A stretch of DNA of 64,000 nt, taken from positions 1 to 64,000 of the forward strand of contig MU119315.1 of the NCBI GenBank assembly GCA_014904845.1, given 5' to 3'. The notes under the pieces were generated by a model. That model made no database searches and was not told the DNA's origin. It worked only from the letters and a program-made list of their open reading frames with translations. The translations under genes were made by a program, and so were the position numbers. Below, one piece after another: positions 45,747 through 57,479 of this stretch (position 1 is its first letter; each line of letters begins with the position of its first letter). The stretch comes from Acephala macrosclerotiorum. Taxonomy: Eukaryota > Ascomycota > Leotiomycetes > Helotiales > Mollisiaceae.

Positions 45747-48174
45747 ATGGGGTTGCAATTGTCTTATTTGCTTGGGTAGGAGACTACACGGTGCCTGGTA
45801 AAGCAAGCTGACTTTTTCGCAGCATCGTCCTTGGATGTCTCGTTGCAGTGGCCTTTGGTGCTGGATTCTTTAAATTATATATGAACAAGAAAAGGTATGC
45901 TTGTGGTCCGATAATCCTTTACCGTGCTAATTTTGTGCAAGACTCAAGGCCAATCAGCAAAAGGCCGACGCGGAAGCTGCAGCCAAAGCTTCGGATAAAG
46001 AAAAGTTGGTCGCAAAGAGGAAAATGGGAGAAGGAGATTATTTTGGCGTGAGAGCACTAGAACATGGATATTTTGGAGGTGTTGCACAAACCAGCAGACC
46101 AAGTTCTCCGGCTTCAGTCTATAAGCTGGATCCGAACGCAAAGTTGGTGGATTGGGGTCAGGTCAACAAGCTTCGAAGCGATTCATCGTCAGTTGGGAGC
46201 AGTACCTTTGACTTCTTGGCAGAAAGGAATTCGAGCACCTCATCTCTTCCTACCGGAAGCACTACGATAAAAAAGCCTTCGCCTCTTCGATTGCAACCCT
46301 CGCTTGCAGACATTCACGGAAAGCAGGCCCATAACATGTCAAGTGTCGGCGGAATGGGCGGTAACTTTTTGCCTCCACCGTCATCGCCAAGGTCAACCAG
46401 GGCGCCATCCCCTCTTTTCAAGGAGGAAAAGAGCAGCAGCTGGGTCTCTCCACTTGATGTTCACTTCAGCAGGCCGACAACACCATCCAGACCAACGTCA
46501 TATCTGCCAAAATTGCAGTTTCCTCTCGAGTTTGGAAAGAGCGAGTCGAGCGTGCCTCTTCCAGACTTCAACGGCCCCAAGTCGGAAATAGCATCCATTG
46601 TCAGCACGGAAGTTTCGGTTCCTCCTAAGGAAATTTACGCAGATTTTGCACAACAGGGATTCGCGAAGTCACCTACCCTTTCAACGTTCTCAAAGCAGGA
46701 AACATTTGTTCAATCTCCAACTGCTTCGACGTTCTCGAAGAAAGCTCCGCCGAAAGTCAAATCTCCCACTTTTTCTGCCTTTTCACATCAGCCAACACCT
46801 TCTCCACCCGCCCGTCTTTCATTGAAGGGGATGTTTGATACTGAAGAAACACCTGTTCGCAGCCCCAAAGACGATTTCTCAAAGACTTTCCAACTTCCAC
46901 TCGTCCCTTTGGATGATCTCGCACCAAGACAACCAGCTATCAACCCTGACAGATTTCCTGCCAACAATAACCCATGGAACCCAACATCACCTGTCCGGGA
47001 CTCAATACTCAACAAATCCCGACACGCCCCAACAGCTAGCGATAGTAACCAATGGACACTACCCTCACCCACGCTTCCAGACTCCATGATGGACTCCGAA
47101 TGGCAACCCTCTGAAAACGCCGTCGTCCGCGCTTCCATCGTCAGCAAACAACGCGTCTCAGTAATCCGCAAGCCCCACCAACAATCCCAAGACTTCTCTG
47201 TCCAATTCTCCGAACACCGCAACCGAACCCACAGCGTGGCGGCCTCAAGCATGTACTCCACGCGTACCTCAATCCTCGAACCTGAAGAAGCCGCCAAGCG
47301 CCAGTCCCACGCCCGAACTCGTTCCCAATCCTCTGAAGCCCGACACTCAATCCGCGAACGCGCGAATTCATCCCACAAACGAACCAGCTCTCGAAGCTTA
47401 AGTCGAACCCGCGACTCCGTTCGCGAGAGTAGGACATCGCAATCTTTCAAATCCGCAACCTCGAATCGGAGAAGTAGAGAGAGAGACCAGTTATACTTCG
47501 ACCCTACATCCCACAGTCGGAATCGAAGTGGTTCCATCCAAGGACGATCAGTAGACTTTGACCAACCGCGCGAATCTCCATTCTCAAACTCAAACCAAAT
47601 TGGTCATTCAGCTAGTTCTTCGGTATCTAGTTCCGCTAGCTCGTTGTCAAGATCCGAAGCTTCTCAGAAACCAATGGCGTTGCATACTCAGCATCAGGCA
47701 AATACATCAGCATCTCTCGCACCCCCTATCCCGGCTAGGACTCATCCTTTCCAGATCCAGGATCCAGATAGATTGTCTATTGCTCATCCTCAGATGAGAG
47801 GGAGATCGGCGAGTGAAGCTAGTCAGAATTCCATTGGAGAGTTTTACGACAGCTATTATCGCCAATCTACTATGGGAGCACAGAATGGTCAGGGGATAGC
47901 GATGCCGATGGGTCCAGAGAGTAGGACCAGTGTTCATGATCGTGCGATGGCGTTTGAGGATAGAGTGAGAGGGAGAGCTGGGAGTATAGGGACGAAGAGA
48001 CCATCTCCGTTGAAGACTGGTGGTAATGGTGGCGGGTATAATGAGAATGGGTTGGTGCCGGATGGGTTTAATCATGGTGGGTTTACACCGATTGTGGAGG
48101 TTGCGACTCCGGTTCCTAGTCCATTGGTTGGTGGTGGGGAGAAGGGGAGGGAAAGGTTTCCTACTATGATTTAG
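45747..48174 (+). CDS. Single-pass membrane protein, long disordered tail
   Basis: join(45747..45775,45823..45894,45942..48174), 777 aa, with two 47-nt introns and a 29-nt first coding exon. The joined N-terminus MGLQLSYLLGIVLGCLVAVA continues as FGAGFFKLYMNKKRLKANQQ, a clear transmembrane helix at about 5-30 followed by a basic stop-transfer stretch. A short helix (KADAEAAAKASDKEKLVAKRK) and then GDYFGVRALEHGYFGG follow. The remaining ~690 residues are Ser/Pro/Thr/Arg-rich and disordered, with RSRS-like clusters (HKRTSSRSLSRTRDS) and many kinase-type sites. The family is not recognised; the N-terminal 80 residues look the most conserved. Topology by the positive-inside rule puts the tail in the cytosol. 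Confidence 0.78.
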
Positions 48175-48789
48175 GGGGCTGGAGTGGCTAGGACAACCAC
48201 AATGCATCGTGGCGATGGAGGATGGTGGAGTTTGGTGGATTTTTAATGTGTATATTTTCTTTGTTTTTTGTTTGCGTGGAGGGAGATTGAGCAGGAGTTG
48301 GTTGGGTTGAGGAATGGGAAGAGGAAGGGGGAGTTGGATTGTGTATATGGTTGATGGATCTTCATGTGGTAGAGAAAAAGGAGGATTCACTCAATGTAAA
48401 ATGTGTGTGGGCGGCTCTCTGATGACATATTAGACGAGTAATAATGCAGCCCTCGACCTTAAGCCCCAACGAAGCTCGGGCCACACAGCAATATATTCAG
48501 AATCGTCATCAAATCCCATTGTTTGAGGGTTCTCTTTCAGTATTGACTTACTCCTACTGTTGCTAGAAGAAGCTATTTATAACTTCCTCACATACTAGGG
48601 ACTGCAACGTTGCTCATAAATGCAAGCTCTCAACGCTTTGCTACTGCAAGGTCAAACCATGCGAGCTGGCCCAACTTAGTCTGCACCGAAGTCTTGTGTC
48701 AGCCCCGCCTCACACCCCCCCCCCCCCTTTTCTCTCGAGTTTTGCAAACTCGGCTGCTATCATCTATCTTCTGTTGTCATGCAATTCTC
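48175..48789. other. Intergenic region
   Basis: 3' flank of the membrane protein gene. It includes a run of about 14 C residues (48714-48727) in otherwise mixed sequence. No gene is seen. Confidence 0.4.
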
Positions 48790-50010
48790 TCAACTGCGAA
48801 TTTACATCTCACGGTCAAAGACAGAGGTGCTGCGCAGCCCAGTTCGTGAAAATTTGATCCCTGAAAACCTACTGCAGAAACACTGCACAGGATACTGCTC
48901 TATACAAGTTGCCAGGTTTTGTCTTCCTCCCTTGTCCACAATGTTAATTCGTCGATATCTTTATGGCTTGAGTTGCTGCCTGGCGGAAGCCTTTATACTT
49001 GGGTAGGAGAGGGCGGGCAAGGAAAAAACAAAATGTTCGTTCGTTTGTCCGTTTCCGGCAGGAGCTGCGAGACCAGAGTGTGGGGCCTGACTTACAAAAG
49101 TGCAGCTGGTAGTAATCTTTGCACCGTTTTTGGTTAATTGAAAGAGGGTTGAGTGACTAAATATTTTGGTTGTGAGCAATGTTCGTTCATTTGTCCATTT
49201 CCGGCGGGTGCGAGAAGACCGGGGGGGCGGGGGGTGAGGTGTGACTTACAGACACGCAATTGGAAGTACTCATTTGCACTGCTTCTGCTGAAGTGAGATG
49301 AGGCGAGTGAGTGAATAATGAGCTGGGGAGTGATTCTTCGTTCACTTCTTCGTTTCTTTGGTGAGAACCGTGACTCAATGTGTATCAAATTTGAGCTTGT
49401 CCACTTCATATATCTTGTTCATATACCTTCGTCATGCACTCTTCTTCACAGAACTTCTTCACACAACTTCTGGACTAATGACGGACTTCTTTTCTTCCTC
49501 ATCCAAATTTCCTGAACTTCAACTGTTATCAAACACCCTCTCCACTGTCAAGTATTCCATACAACTGCGGAACCACACATCACGATCAAAGATAAAGGTA
49601 CTGCGAACAAATTTTACCACTTTTCAAAACGTATAGAAATCTCTACTGAAGATCCTCCATCCAAGCTTTTTTGTTAGAGCTTAGTACTAGTTCCACTTGA
49701 CATGCTGCTTAGCGAGTGCGGAAAAGGGTTGAGGCCTAGTGACTGCCATGTGGTAGCTTTTACATGTGGGCGGGAGAATTCAAAAGGTATGGAAGGGAGC
49801 CAATAAGTAATTGTTCGTCCATCCATCCGTTTCTAGCGAGTGCAGAGCGACCAGGGTGTGAGAAAAACCCATGCCCCTATAAGAAGTGTAATTTCCCTCC
49901 GCTCAAATGAGACCTAATTCAATTGGTGAATTGGAGGAAGCTGAGGAGCTGGTGTGCAATTGCTCATCCATTCGTCCGCTTTTAGCGGGTGCTGAGAGGT
50001 TAGGATGCAG
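48790..50010. repeat. Degenerate nested tandem duplication
   Basis: Two levels of repetition are visible. Outer: 48791 (caactgcgaatttacatctc, acggtcaaag, aggtgctgcg) recurs at 49562 (caactgcggaaccacacatc, acgatcaaag, aggtactgcg), and segments near 49034 and 49180 recur near 49812 and 49960, an outer period of about 775 bp. Inner: the motif tgttcgttcgtttgtccgtttccggc-g-g-gtgcgag occurs at about 49034, 49180, 49812 and 49960, an inner spacing of about 148 bp. Copies differ by many substitutions. No coding capacity is seen. Confidence 0.6.
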
Positions 50011-51200
50011 CCCGTGATGCTTCAGATCAAGAGGGAGGGGAAACTTCTTTGCAAATCTTTCTTCGTCCCATTTGTTCACTTCTATTTTACTTGCTGGCTT
50101 CCTCGGCTCTGAATTACAAACAGTGACTTTCTCAACTTCTCCAAGGGCAGTCCTTCGTCAATCTGCTTTAATTTGAAAACTTCCCTGCTCTACTCTGTTC
50201 TGCTCCACTCAAAGCACTCTCAATTTCTCAAACATGGCTGTACTTTCTGGATCAATAACTTTGTCTCAATGAAGAAGGTCATTTTGCGAGATGCAGCATT
50301 ATAGCTCAGCTTAGCCCATGCTATGAAAAGGCCACAAAATCCCTGTAAGAGTGGGAGATTCAAAGCACCATCCTTTACCATCAACCTTCATTAAACTCAA
50401 GAAAGTTTGCTTCATACACTGTCAACATGTTGTTTGCTCAATCCTCGTTTGTGCTCTTCCATGCCATTGTCGTCAAGTTTAAATTTTTTGTCATTTTGCT
50501 TGAAAGCGAAATTTTATCTTGTGGCGAAGGAGGATGAAGCTAGGGATGTTCTTCCAAACATTTCATAAAACGTTCAGAATGTTGTGCAAGAATGGCTGAG
50601 TAGAAGTTGGTGTCGCATTTGCGTGCCTGCCTTTCTCAGGTACACTTTTAGCGCACAGAGTCATTTCTCTCTTACTGAGCTCTTGGTAAAGCGGTTATTA
50701 GACCTAAGAGGGAATTTGAACAGAGAATGAAATTTCTGGATTTCTTTCAGTCATACAAGAGCCAAGCTAATTAGAGGTCAAGCAGAAGAATTCAGAAGGT
50801 ACATATGTGCAATGAAAACCCCTCAATGCACCCTTAGAGGTGGATCATTGTGCAAAAGGGCTCCTCCTAACTTCCCCACTTTCAATAGAGGACTTGCTAA
50901 AGAGCCAAACCAAAAGGAGACATGGCAGACCCACTATGGCTTCCACAAAGTGGTACCGATACCGGCTGCGAATTGAGATACGCAGCAAAAGTTCGCTAAT
51001 GTCCTAACTTTGGAGACAACTTTGCAAGCTTTTTTCATGCGCAAAAAGGCTTTTCCAATAAAAAAAAACTTTTACGGAGTCACGGAAGAGCTAAGCCAAA
51101 CTAGGGTATCATTGGGGCGTTAAAGGGCTGGCGTTAGCTTTGCGCCACACTGAGATGTGCAACAAAATCCCCTCGATGTCCAACTTTGTTTGAAGAATTT
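50011..51200. other. Intergenic region with weak internal repeat
   Basis: No gene is supported. A degenerate pair is visible: about 50966-51015 (gagatacgcagcaaaagttcgctaatgtcctaactttgg) and about 51150-51190 (gagatgtgcaacaaaatcccctcgatgtccaactttg), about 180 bp apart. A weaker third trace lies near 50810. Confidence 0.4.
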
Positions 51201-53358
51201 GGGGTAAGATGGTATACTTGGAGTCTGAAGAGGTAGGGATCTAACGGTGATTGTAGGGTGTGGGCTAAATCTTGGAAGAAAGGGCAGAGGTTACATTCCT
51301 TTCAAAGACCGAGTCGATGAGTCGCTGGTTCAGATTCAGTGGAGCAGCATTTAGATCCATTTCTCGATGTCTAAGACTTGAATTATGCTTCCGATTCCTC
51401 GAAGACGATATGGATTGTAGAAACTTGTGCTCAAGTCATGGATGAAGTGGACAATCATACGCGAGCATGCGGCATGCATTCACCGCTCGGGAGGTCTCTA
51501 AACGGAGAATTGGGTTGTTTGAAGAGAATTATTCTTGGACCTCAAATTCATTCTAGGCAATTCTAGGTGTGATGGACTAATGTACAGATGAGCCCTCACG
51601 GCAAACCATCCCTAGCATCATATCAAAAGATCAAACCAAATTATATTGTCAACCTCCTTCACGAGTCCAAATAGCAGAGGCTGTCGAGGTGAAAGTACTC
51701 AAAAATTGTGCACGAAGAAAGTTATGACGTGTCGCATGAGGCGGAATCCTTGAGAGCGTCGAAAGCAAGTCAGTCAGCGAATTAAAGCCCGTCAGAGAAG
51801 GAGAATATCGTACCTCGCAGGACGGAGATGAAGAAGTGAACTGGTCTTCGGTTCTCCTCTTGGAGGTAACACTCACACCACGGGAAGGTAGACCAATGTG
51901 AGCGCCCTACACACAGTTAGCAAACCAAAAGAAGAGCCGCCATGTGGGGAGTGGAAGAACCACTCCCCAGAACAAGATCTTCTAGAGTATTGAAATAATC
52001 AGCGAATGAGCTCCTATAATCACATCCAAAGCAAAACCAGATGTGACACCACCCCGCAGACGTAGACCACCGTGAGTGTCTCCCCGAAGGTCAAGCAGCG
52101 CCACGATCCACCACCATCTACGCCCCAACGATGCTGACTTAGGGACATGCATAAGGAGGTCGCCTTCCGAAGCAATAGCTCCACTTTGCTTTTTAGGGCT
52201 CCATGGGTAGTAGTGGTCACAGCGTTCCTTATACATGCTCATCGCCGTTCACGTACCACCACAGTACGTGTCGGAGTGGTGTCAAGGACGCGAGGGAGGA
52301 CAGCCTTCTCCACGTAACAAACGTGCCCGAAGCTTCCGGTATGTTGACGCTACTCGGTTTTGCCCTCGAAAAAGGAGGTGGTGCTTACTTGTTGACGCGA
52401 CGTTGGAGACGTGACCGTGTTGTTATCCGTGAAGTGGGGGAGGTGCGATGAAGAAAATCAATCGAAGAAGGATGTAATGAAAGGAAGATGTTGAGACCAT
52501 AGCTCCGAAAAGATATGACGCGAAAAGAAAAGCGGTTGTTGATGTTGGGAGGAAAGGTTTGGTAGCAAGCGGCCATCTTAAATGCCTACAGCCTTGCTAC
52601 GAAATCACTACTTCGTGATTGCGCTAACCCCGATTCGTAAACCCACACTATGGACTTTCTTTTCTGCTTCGCTTAGTGCCTTATATACAAGCAACAGTTG
52701 ACGCCTTGTAATCGAATCTTTCGTCACCCACCTCCCCTTTGCCGCGCGACGATGCGACCTCTAGGAAGGCCACGATCAGGCAGCGCATCGCTGGCTATTG
52801 AGTACATGGACTCTTTACTTACCACAGAATAGACGCAACTTCATTTTGACAGGTTCCCCACTCAACTACACGTTGAAAGTTGCTGGGTTTTGATAGCATT
52901 CGGAGTCAATTCTACCTCGCAGTCACTTCAAAATATTTTAGGTCACGCTTATCACCCGCTTTGCACCATACCTAAGGTCATTCCAGTTTCCTCCCTTGAT
53001 TCCTCCCATGTACTTTGTTCCCTGATTACATGCTGATGAAAAATATCCTCTCTCGGATAGACATTGAAAAGGGGGAGATGCTAAGGATTAAGCGAGTGGC
53101 ACAAGAGCGAGCTATGTGGCTTTTGGAATTGCACTACAGACAGCATGATCAAGATTAATTCTTTATTACCACATTCATGGAGTACTGTGGTAGATATCTT
53201 TGTTCTCCCCCTTAATCCGCGATTGCTTTCGGCAAGTCTCAACAGACCAATGTCGGTCTTTGTTCTCCTCTCGAGCATTTTGCTCCTCTACACATTTGCC
53301 TCAGAACCTCGAGACTTCGCCCACATTCTTCAACGCGAAATTAAAGGACACAATCAAC
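51201..53358. other. Non-coding region, possible spliced minus transcript
   Basis: No long frame stands out. On the minus strand, between 52576 and 51649, good splice signals occur: GTAAGC donor at about 52391, CTAAC with GTGTAG acceptor at about 51911, and GTACGA donor at about 51812. They lie among short frames starting MAACYQTFPPN and MSVTSKRRTEDQ. An imperfect repeat (ggtctac..cgtggtgt or ggggtggtgt) recurs at about 52025-52075 and 51860-51900. This could be a spliced non-coding RNA or a small multi-exon gene; I cannot decide. Confidence 0.3.
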
Positions 53359-54285
53359 ATGGAACGAACCACACCCCCTCAAACAACTAGATTTCCCCCT
53401 CTCCCGACAGTCAAAACTGACGCCTCAACCGACACGAACTCCTACCTCCCCAGCCCCACAACACCATCCTCCGAATTGGATTCTGAGCGCATTTTTGAAG
53501 CTTACCAAGAAAGCACAGATAGGAAACAACATACAAAGTTCGGAATCGCCAAAGTTTATGCAGAAATATTGTTCAGATTCATCCTCTCAATCCTCCGCTT
53601 CATCTGGAAACTTACTGTTTTAATTTTCATGTCTATCGACAACCTTCCTTTGCATCCAAGACTTGCATTACTCGCTGGTTTTAGTGGGCTTATAATTTAT
53701 GGATTCTTTCTTGATCCCTTGATTGGGAGACTTGAGGGATGGAAGAATAGTTTTCTTGGAAATGTTGTTGTTGTAGGGCAAGGGGCTGGATATGAGATGG
53801 GGGATTATCGGGAGCTTACGCCCAAGGAGACAGTTGTGCTGTCTGCTAGTCCGGAATTGACTTGGAGTTTGTTTACTGCTGCGGAGAGTTCGTCGACATC
53901 TTCATTCTCGTCTTCGTCCGAGATCTTTACTTCGGAAGCCCCAGCATCTTCGGCGTCCGAGACTTCGACATTTGCTGAGTCTTCAAGCTCCGTGTCCATA
54001 CGCCGCACAAAGACAGCTCTCTGGAATGCAGGCTCTTCCTCTTCTTCCAAGCCTCTCGCAGCAACGCCAATTTCAACAGAGGGGTGGCCAACAACGGCAA
54101 CTTTCACACCAGCTACAATCTTGTCGGAAACATATATCCCGCTTTCGGATGTGATTGCGATGGTCCTTACTGCTTCGACTGTGGTTACGTGGGGCGGGCC
54201 TGTTGAGACTTTCGCTGTGCCTGTTGTTACTGTTGGGGCCAGGAAAGAGGAAGTAGAGAGTACGGACGACAAGCGAGAATTGTGA
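53359..54285 (+). CDS. Hypothetical membrane protein with Ser-rich tail
   Basis: A single exon of 308 aa from MERTTPPQTTRFPPLPTVKT; upstream in-frame codons to 53200 lack support as coding. Residues about 1-55 are Pro/Thr-rich. Two hydrophobic segments follow: ILFRFILSILRFIWKLTVLI (about 70-95) and ARLALLAGFSGLIIYGFFLD-like (about 102-122, including LALLAGFSGLIIYGFFL). After FLGNVVVVGQGAGYEMGDYREL comes a Ser-rich low-complexity stretch (SSSTSSFSSSSEIF), then a moderately hydrophobic end and KREL at the very C-terminus. KREL departs from the KDEL/HDEL retention signals but is worth noting. The family is not recognised. Confidence 0.68.
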   Translation: MERTTPPQTTRFPPLPTVKTDASTDTNSYLPSPTTPSSELDSERIFEAYQESTDRKQHTKFGIAKVYAEILFRFILSILRFIWKLTVLIFMSIDNLPLHPRLALLAGFSGLIIYGFFLDPLIGRLEGWKNSFLGNVVVVGQGAGYEMGDYRELTPKETVVLSASPELTWSLFTAAESSSTSSFSSSSEIFTSEAPASSASETSTFAESSSSVSIRRTKTALWNAGSSSSSKPLAATPISTEGWPTTATFTPATILSETYIPLSDVIAMVLTASTVVTWGGPVETFAVPVVTVGARKEEVESTDDKREL

Positions 54286-55277
54286 GAAGTATTTACTTGA
54301 GATATGGTGGGAAAGATATTGTATCTTCGGGCTTAGTTTGGGAAGGTAGGGCTGCTACAACACTTGGAAGTTACAGTCTGCATCCATGATTTTATTTCGA
54401 ATGATAGCAATGAATGGAATCAAATATTCGTGTTTTCGAATGATTTCTTATTGAAGAGCTAGAAGCGGAGTTCAGGTTACAACTGGAAGCTACTTGCGCC
54501 GTGAGCTTGATGATTTACATGCGGTGCTAGGATCAGAGGTCATCTGAATTTAGGGAGAGAAAGGGAGGAACGCCTTGCGATAAGGAAGGTGTTAAGGTTC
54601 TTGGGTGGCAGGAGGTGCTCGAGAAAGGGACGTCCAGCACCTTCACCGGCAGCACAATCCAGCTCACCCACACCCACAATCTTGCACTCATCAAGAATCA
54701 ACTTCGATTAATTCTAAATGCAAGTACCGACAAACCTCAATTAAAGGCCTTCTCCCCTCGAAATGGCTGCTATCAACCCACTCTCAGCCACCCCGTACCC
54801 CGCCTTCAGCCCTCCCCCTCCAGGTCTTCTCAGCATTGCAAATCTCCTAATCTGCTTCTTCCTCGATTACCGATTTGATATTCGGGAACTTTGACGGGCC
54901 ATGAAAGGTTCCTACAGTAATCAGATTCAGTGGGAAAGGTGACGGGAGGATATCACGGTTGAAGTGCTTCTTGGTACTCGATGATACCAGCGTTTTTCGC
55001 TGTAGAGCATTCCTCCGCCGATCGTGCGTTCGCGATTCTAAGGCAGTACAGTCCAAATCGCGCGACTAATCATCGAATGTTAAGAAGAATACGGCTCCTA
55101 TTGGGGAGTCCAGCGCTTGAAGGATCAAGAATGTTAGACTGACATCTTGAAGACTGAAATCTCAATGTATATTTATTTGGTATAACTCGACGCTCACAAT
55201 CAACCACCATCTGTTCAGCCAACCATCCTACTTCCAACTCGACCACACTTTTCCACAACCATTCAGGCGCAAACCGC
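54286..55277. other. Convergent intergenic region
   Basis: The two flanking genes point toward each other, so this kilobase contains both 3' ends. Short frames (54605-54878) are without recognisable content. Confidence 0.4.
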
Positions 55278-56613
55278 TTACACCCTCGTCTCGCCAACCA
55301 ACCCCTCTCTTCTCGCCTCGTTGATAGCCTTGAGCTTGGCTGTTCCGAATCCAGCATGTCCGTCCTCTTGATTCTTGCCCAACCACGGCTTCTTACTATC
55401 TCCAAGCATACTACCCGCAAGGAAGTATGACACCAATCCCAAAATAATTAGAACAAACGCAATCGGATACAAATAGTAAATTGTATACCCAAAAACCTTG
55501 ATCCCAATAATGACGCCCCAGAAATTTCCCGTAAGAAGAGAAATATCAAAGAATGCCGCACTCGCCATCCGCAAAATAATCGGAGCTAACGAATAGAAAA
55601 TCGTAAGAGCAAGAGTATAACCAACAATATAACCCCCAACTTGCCCATCCCAAGTCGCAGAATGGAAGCTCGCACGATCAAAGATAGCAGCCGTGATGCC
55701 ATTGATAATGATGCCGAAGAGGCCAAGCATGCCGAGAACTTCCCACGCAGGACGTTTACTCACGAACCATTCTTCGAAAACGTTTGAGAGGCCGTAGAAA
55801 GTTGCGCCTGCGAGACCGAATAGGTCGCCTTTGAGCATGGTCGGGGGATCGCCGCCATTGGAGCCGGTGATGTGGTCGGATGCTAGGAGGATGCCCATTC
55901 CGCCGCAGCAGATTAGGATTCCTGCTATTTGGGCCCATTTGTATCTCACTCTTAGTAACGTGAAAGACACTATGACCACGCAGATGATAGACCAGAAGTT
56001 CAAAAGTTGGGCGGAGAGGATGTTCGTATATCGATAGGCGAGGACAGTGAAATAATTTCCTTCGACGTCCATGAAAGAGAGGAGGATGTATTTCCAGCCA
56101 TCGACTTGGAGGAGCTTGAAGTATTTTTTGAAGCCATATCTATAGATTGTGTAGGTTGTGTAGATGGCGGCTAGGACGATGTAGTTGAAGAGGGTTTGGA
56201 AGGCGGGGATGGAGGTTCCTTTGTTGACGAGGAGGCTGGAGAAGGTGTTTGTTGCTGTGATGCAGAGGGCTAGGACTTGTCTGTAAAATTCTCATTAGCA
56301 TTGTGCTTTGAAACCAGAAGAGGAGGGACACGTACCCAAGAACAAGGACAAACCAAAAATCCCTCGTAGTCAAATAAGCATACCACTTTCCATTCTTCGT
56401 CTCAAGAACCTGAATCGCATGCTCCAAAACCTCAGGATCGACCTCCTCTCCATTCCCGCTCCCAACACCATGTCTCAGCCCCATCTCCATACTCCCACTC
56501 CCATTTCCAGAGGTCTCTAACCCATCACTGCTCTTGCGATCGCTTTCTCCATTCCCTCCAATTCCCCGCTCGGCAACAACCACGGTCTTCGTCCCGAGTT
56601 CCTTGTCTGCCAT
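55278..56613 (-). CDS. SLC35F-type solute transporter (DMT superfamily)
   Basis: complement(join(55278..56280,56336..56613)), 426 aa, with one 55-nt intron (GTACGT..TACAG). A charged, Gly/Ser-rich cytosolic N-terminus (about 1-75) precedes about ten transmembrane helices: FWFVLVLGQVLALCITATNT, FNYIVLAAIYTTYTIY, WKYILLSFMDVEGNYFTVLA, LLNFWSIICVVIVSFTLL, WAQIAGILICCGGMGILLAS and so on to YPIAFVLIILGLVSYFLAG. DVEGNYFTVLAYRYTN and ISLLTGNFWGVIIG are typical of the SLC35F1/F2/F6 group (PF06027). Yeast and fungal members are poorly characterised membrane carriers; the substrate is unknown. The C-terminal tail is hydrophilic. Confidence 0.9.
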
Positions 56614-57479
56614 TTCGTCCTGGGTTTTCGCTTTTCCTTTTTCTCTTTTCTTTCGTCCAAATTCCTCGTCGGAAGTATATACAAGAAGCGGATCTCTCTC
56701 TTCGTCCTGGTGCGCCGTGGTGAATGATGTTGCAAGTAAAAGAATTAGGGTATCTTGGGTAGTATCTTATCGTGCCGTTGAACTAAACCCGTAGTGAAGT
56801 CTTTCTTCTCCCCCCAAAAAGACAGCAAGCGCAAAGACTTCAAGTCGCTCACTGGTAATGTTATCTTCTGTCGATTGGTGGCATTGACTACCAACTATAT
56901 GGCATCAATGCTTGTGATCTGTGCAACAGAAGGTTGTTGAAAGTCGTAGGTGGGAGAAAAGATGGATTCTTGAAGACTGGGATTCCTTAGCGGGGCGAAA
57001 AGCATTTTTTGCAGTATGCGCGCATGGTGGGTTGTTCGGGGTTCTGATTGGGTTAAGCTACCCTGTAAACACGGGATGGAGGGGTCTAGATTGGAAGGTG
57101 GGGGGAGTGTGGTGGGATAGGAGGACGGGCAACTCCGAAGAAGCAATGGTTGTGGCGATATTCGACATCTTTGTATGGACAAGTGAAGGAAATGTGAGTG
57201 TGACGGACGGGATGGGATCTGGGATGAGTGACTCGTGATGGATTTGGTTGCATTGTGGATGTCATTTGAATGTGTCTTTCGAGTTTAAGAATCAAGAGTC
57301 GACTTGTGCTTGAAAGTCGAGGGAAGAACTTCGGATATTGAACGAAGTATAATTGTCAAGAACTTTTGCCATGTCTTGCCCCATCATGCCGCAATTTATA
57401 TATGCTGAAGAAACGCCATCCCAATGCTGAAGTCCAATCATACAATCATCACCTCTCCCTACCCCGCGCCTTCAAGTTT
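56614..57479. other. Intergenic region
   Basis: Between two minus-strand genes: the promoter of the SLC35F-type gene and the 3' flank of the O-acetyltransferase gene. The frame at 56921-57238 (plus) has no recognisable domain. No RNA gene was seen. Confidence 0.4.

Noticed and set aside
46788..47537. 249-codon minus-strand frame
   Set aside because: Antisense to the Ser/Arg-rich tail of the membrane protein gene; no start context or domain.
51600..52600. Box C/D snoRNA in the putative introns
   Set aside because: Only degenerate C-box-like words are found, without a paired D box and terminal stem.
53805..54272. 155-codon minus-strand frame over the Ser-rich tail
   Set aside because: Shadow of the plus-strand gene, which has the better start and hydrophobic segments.
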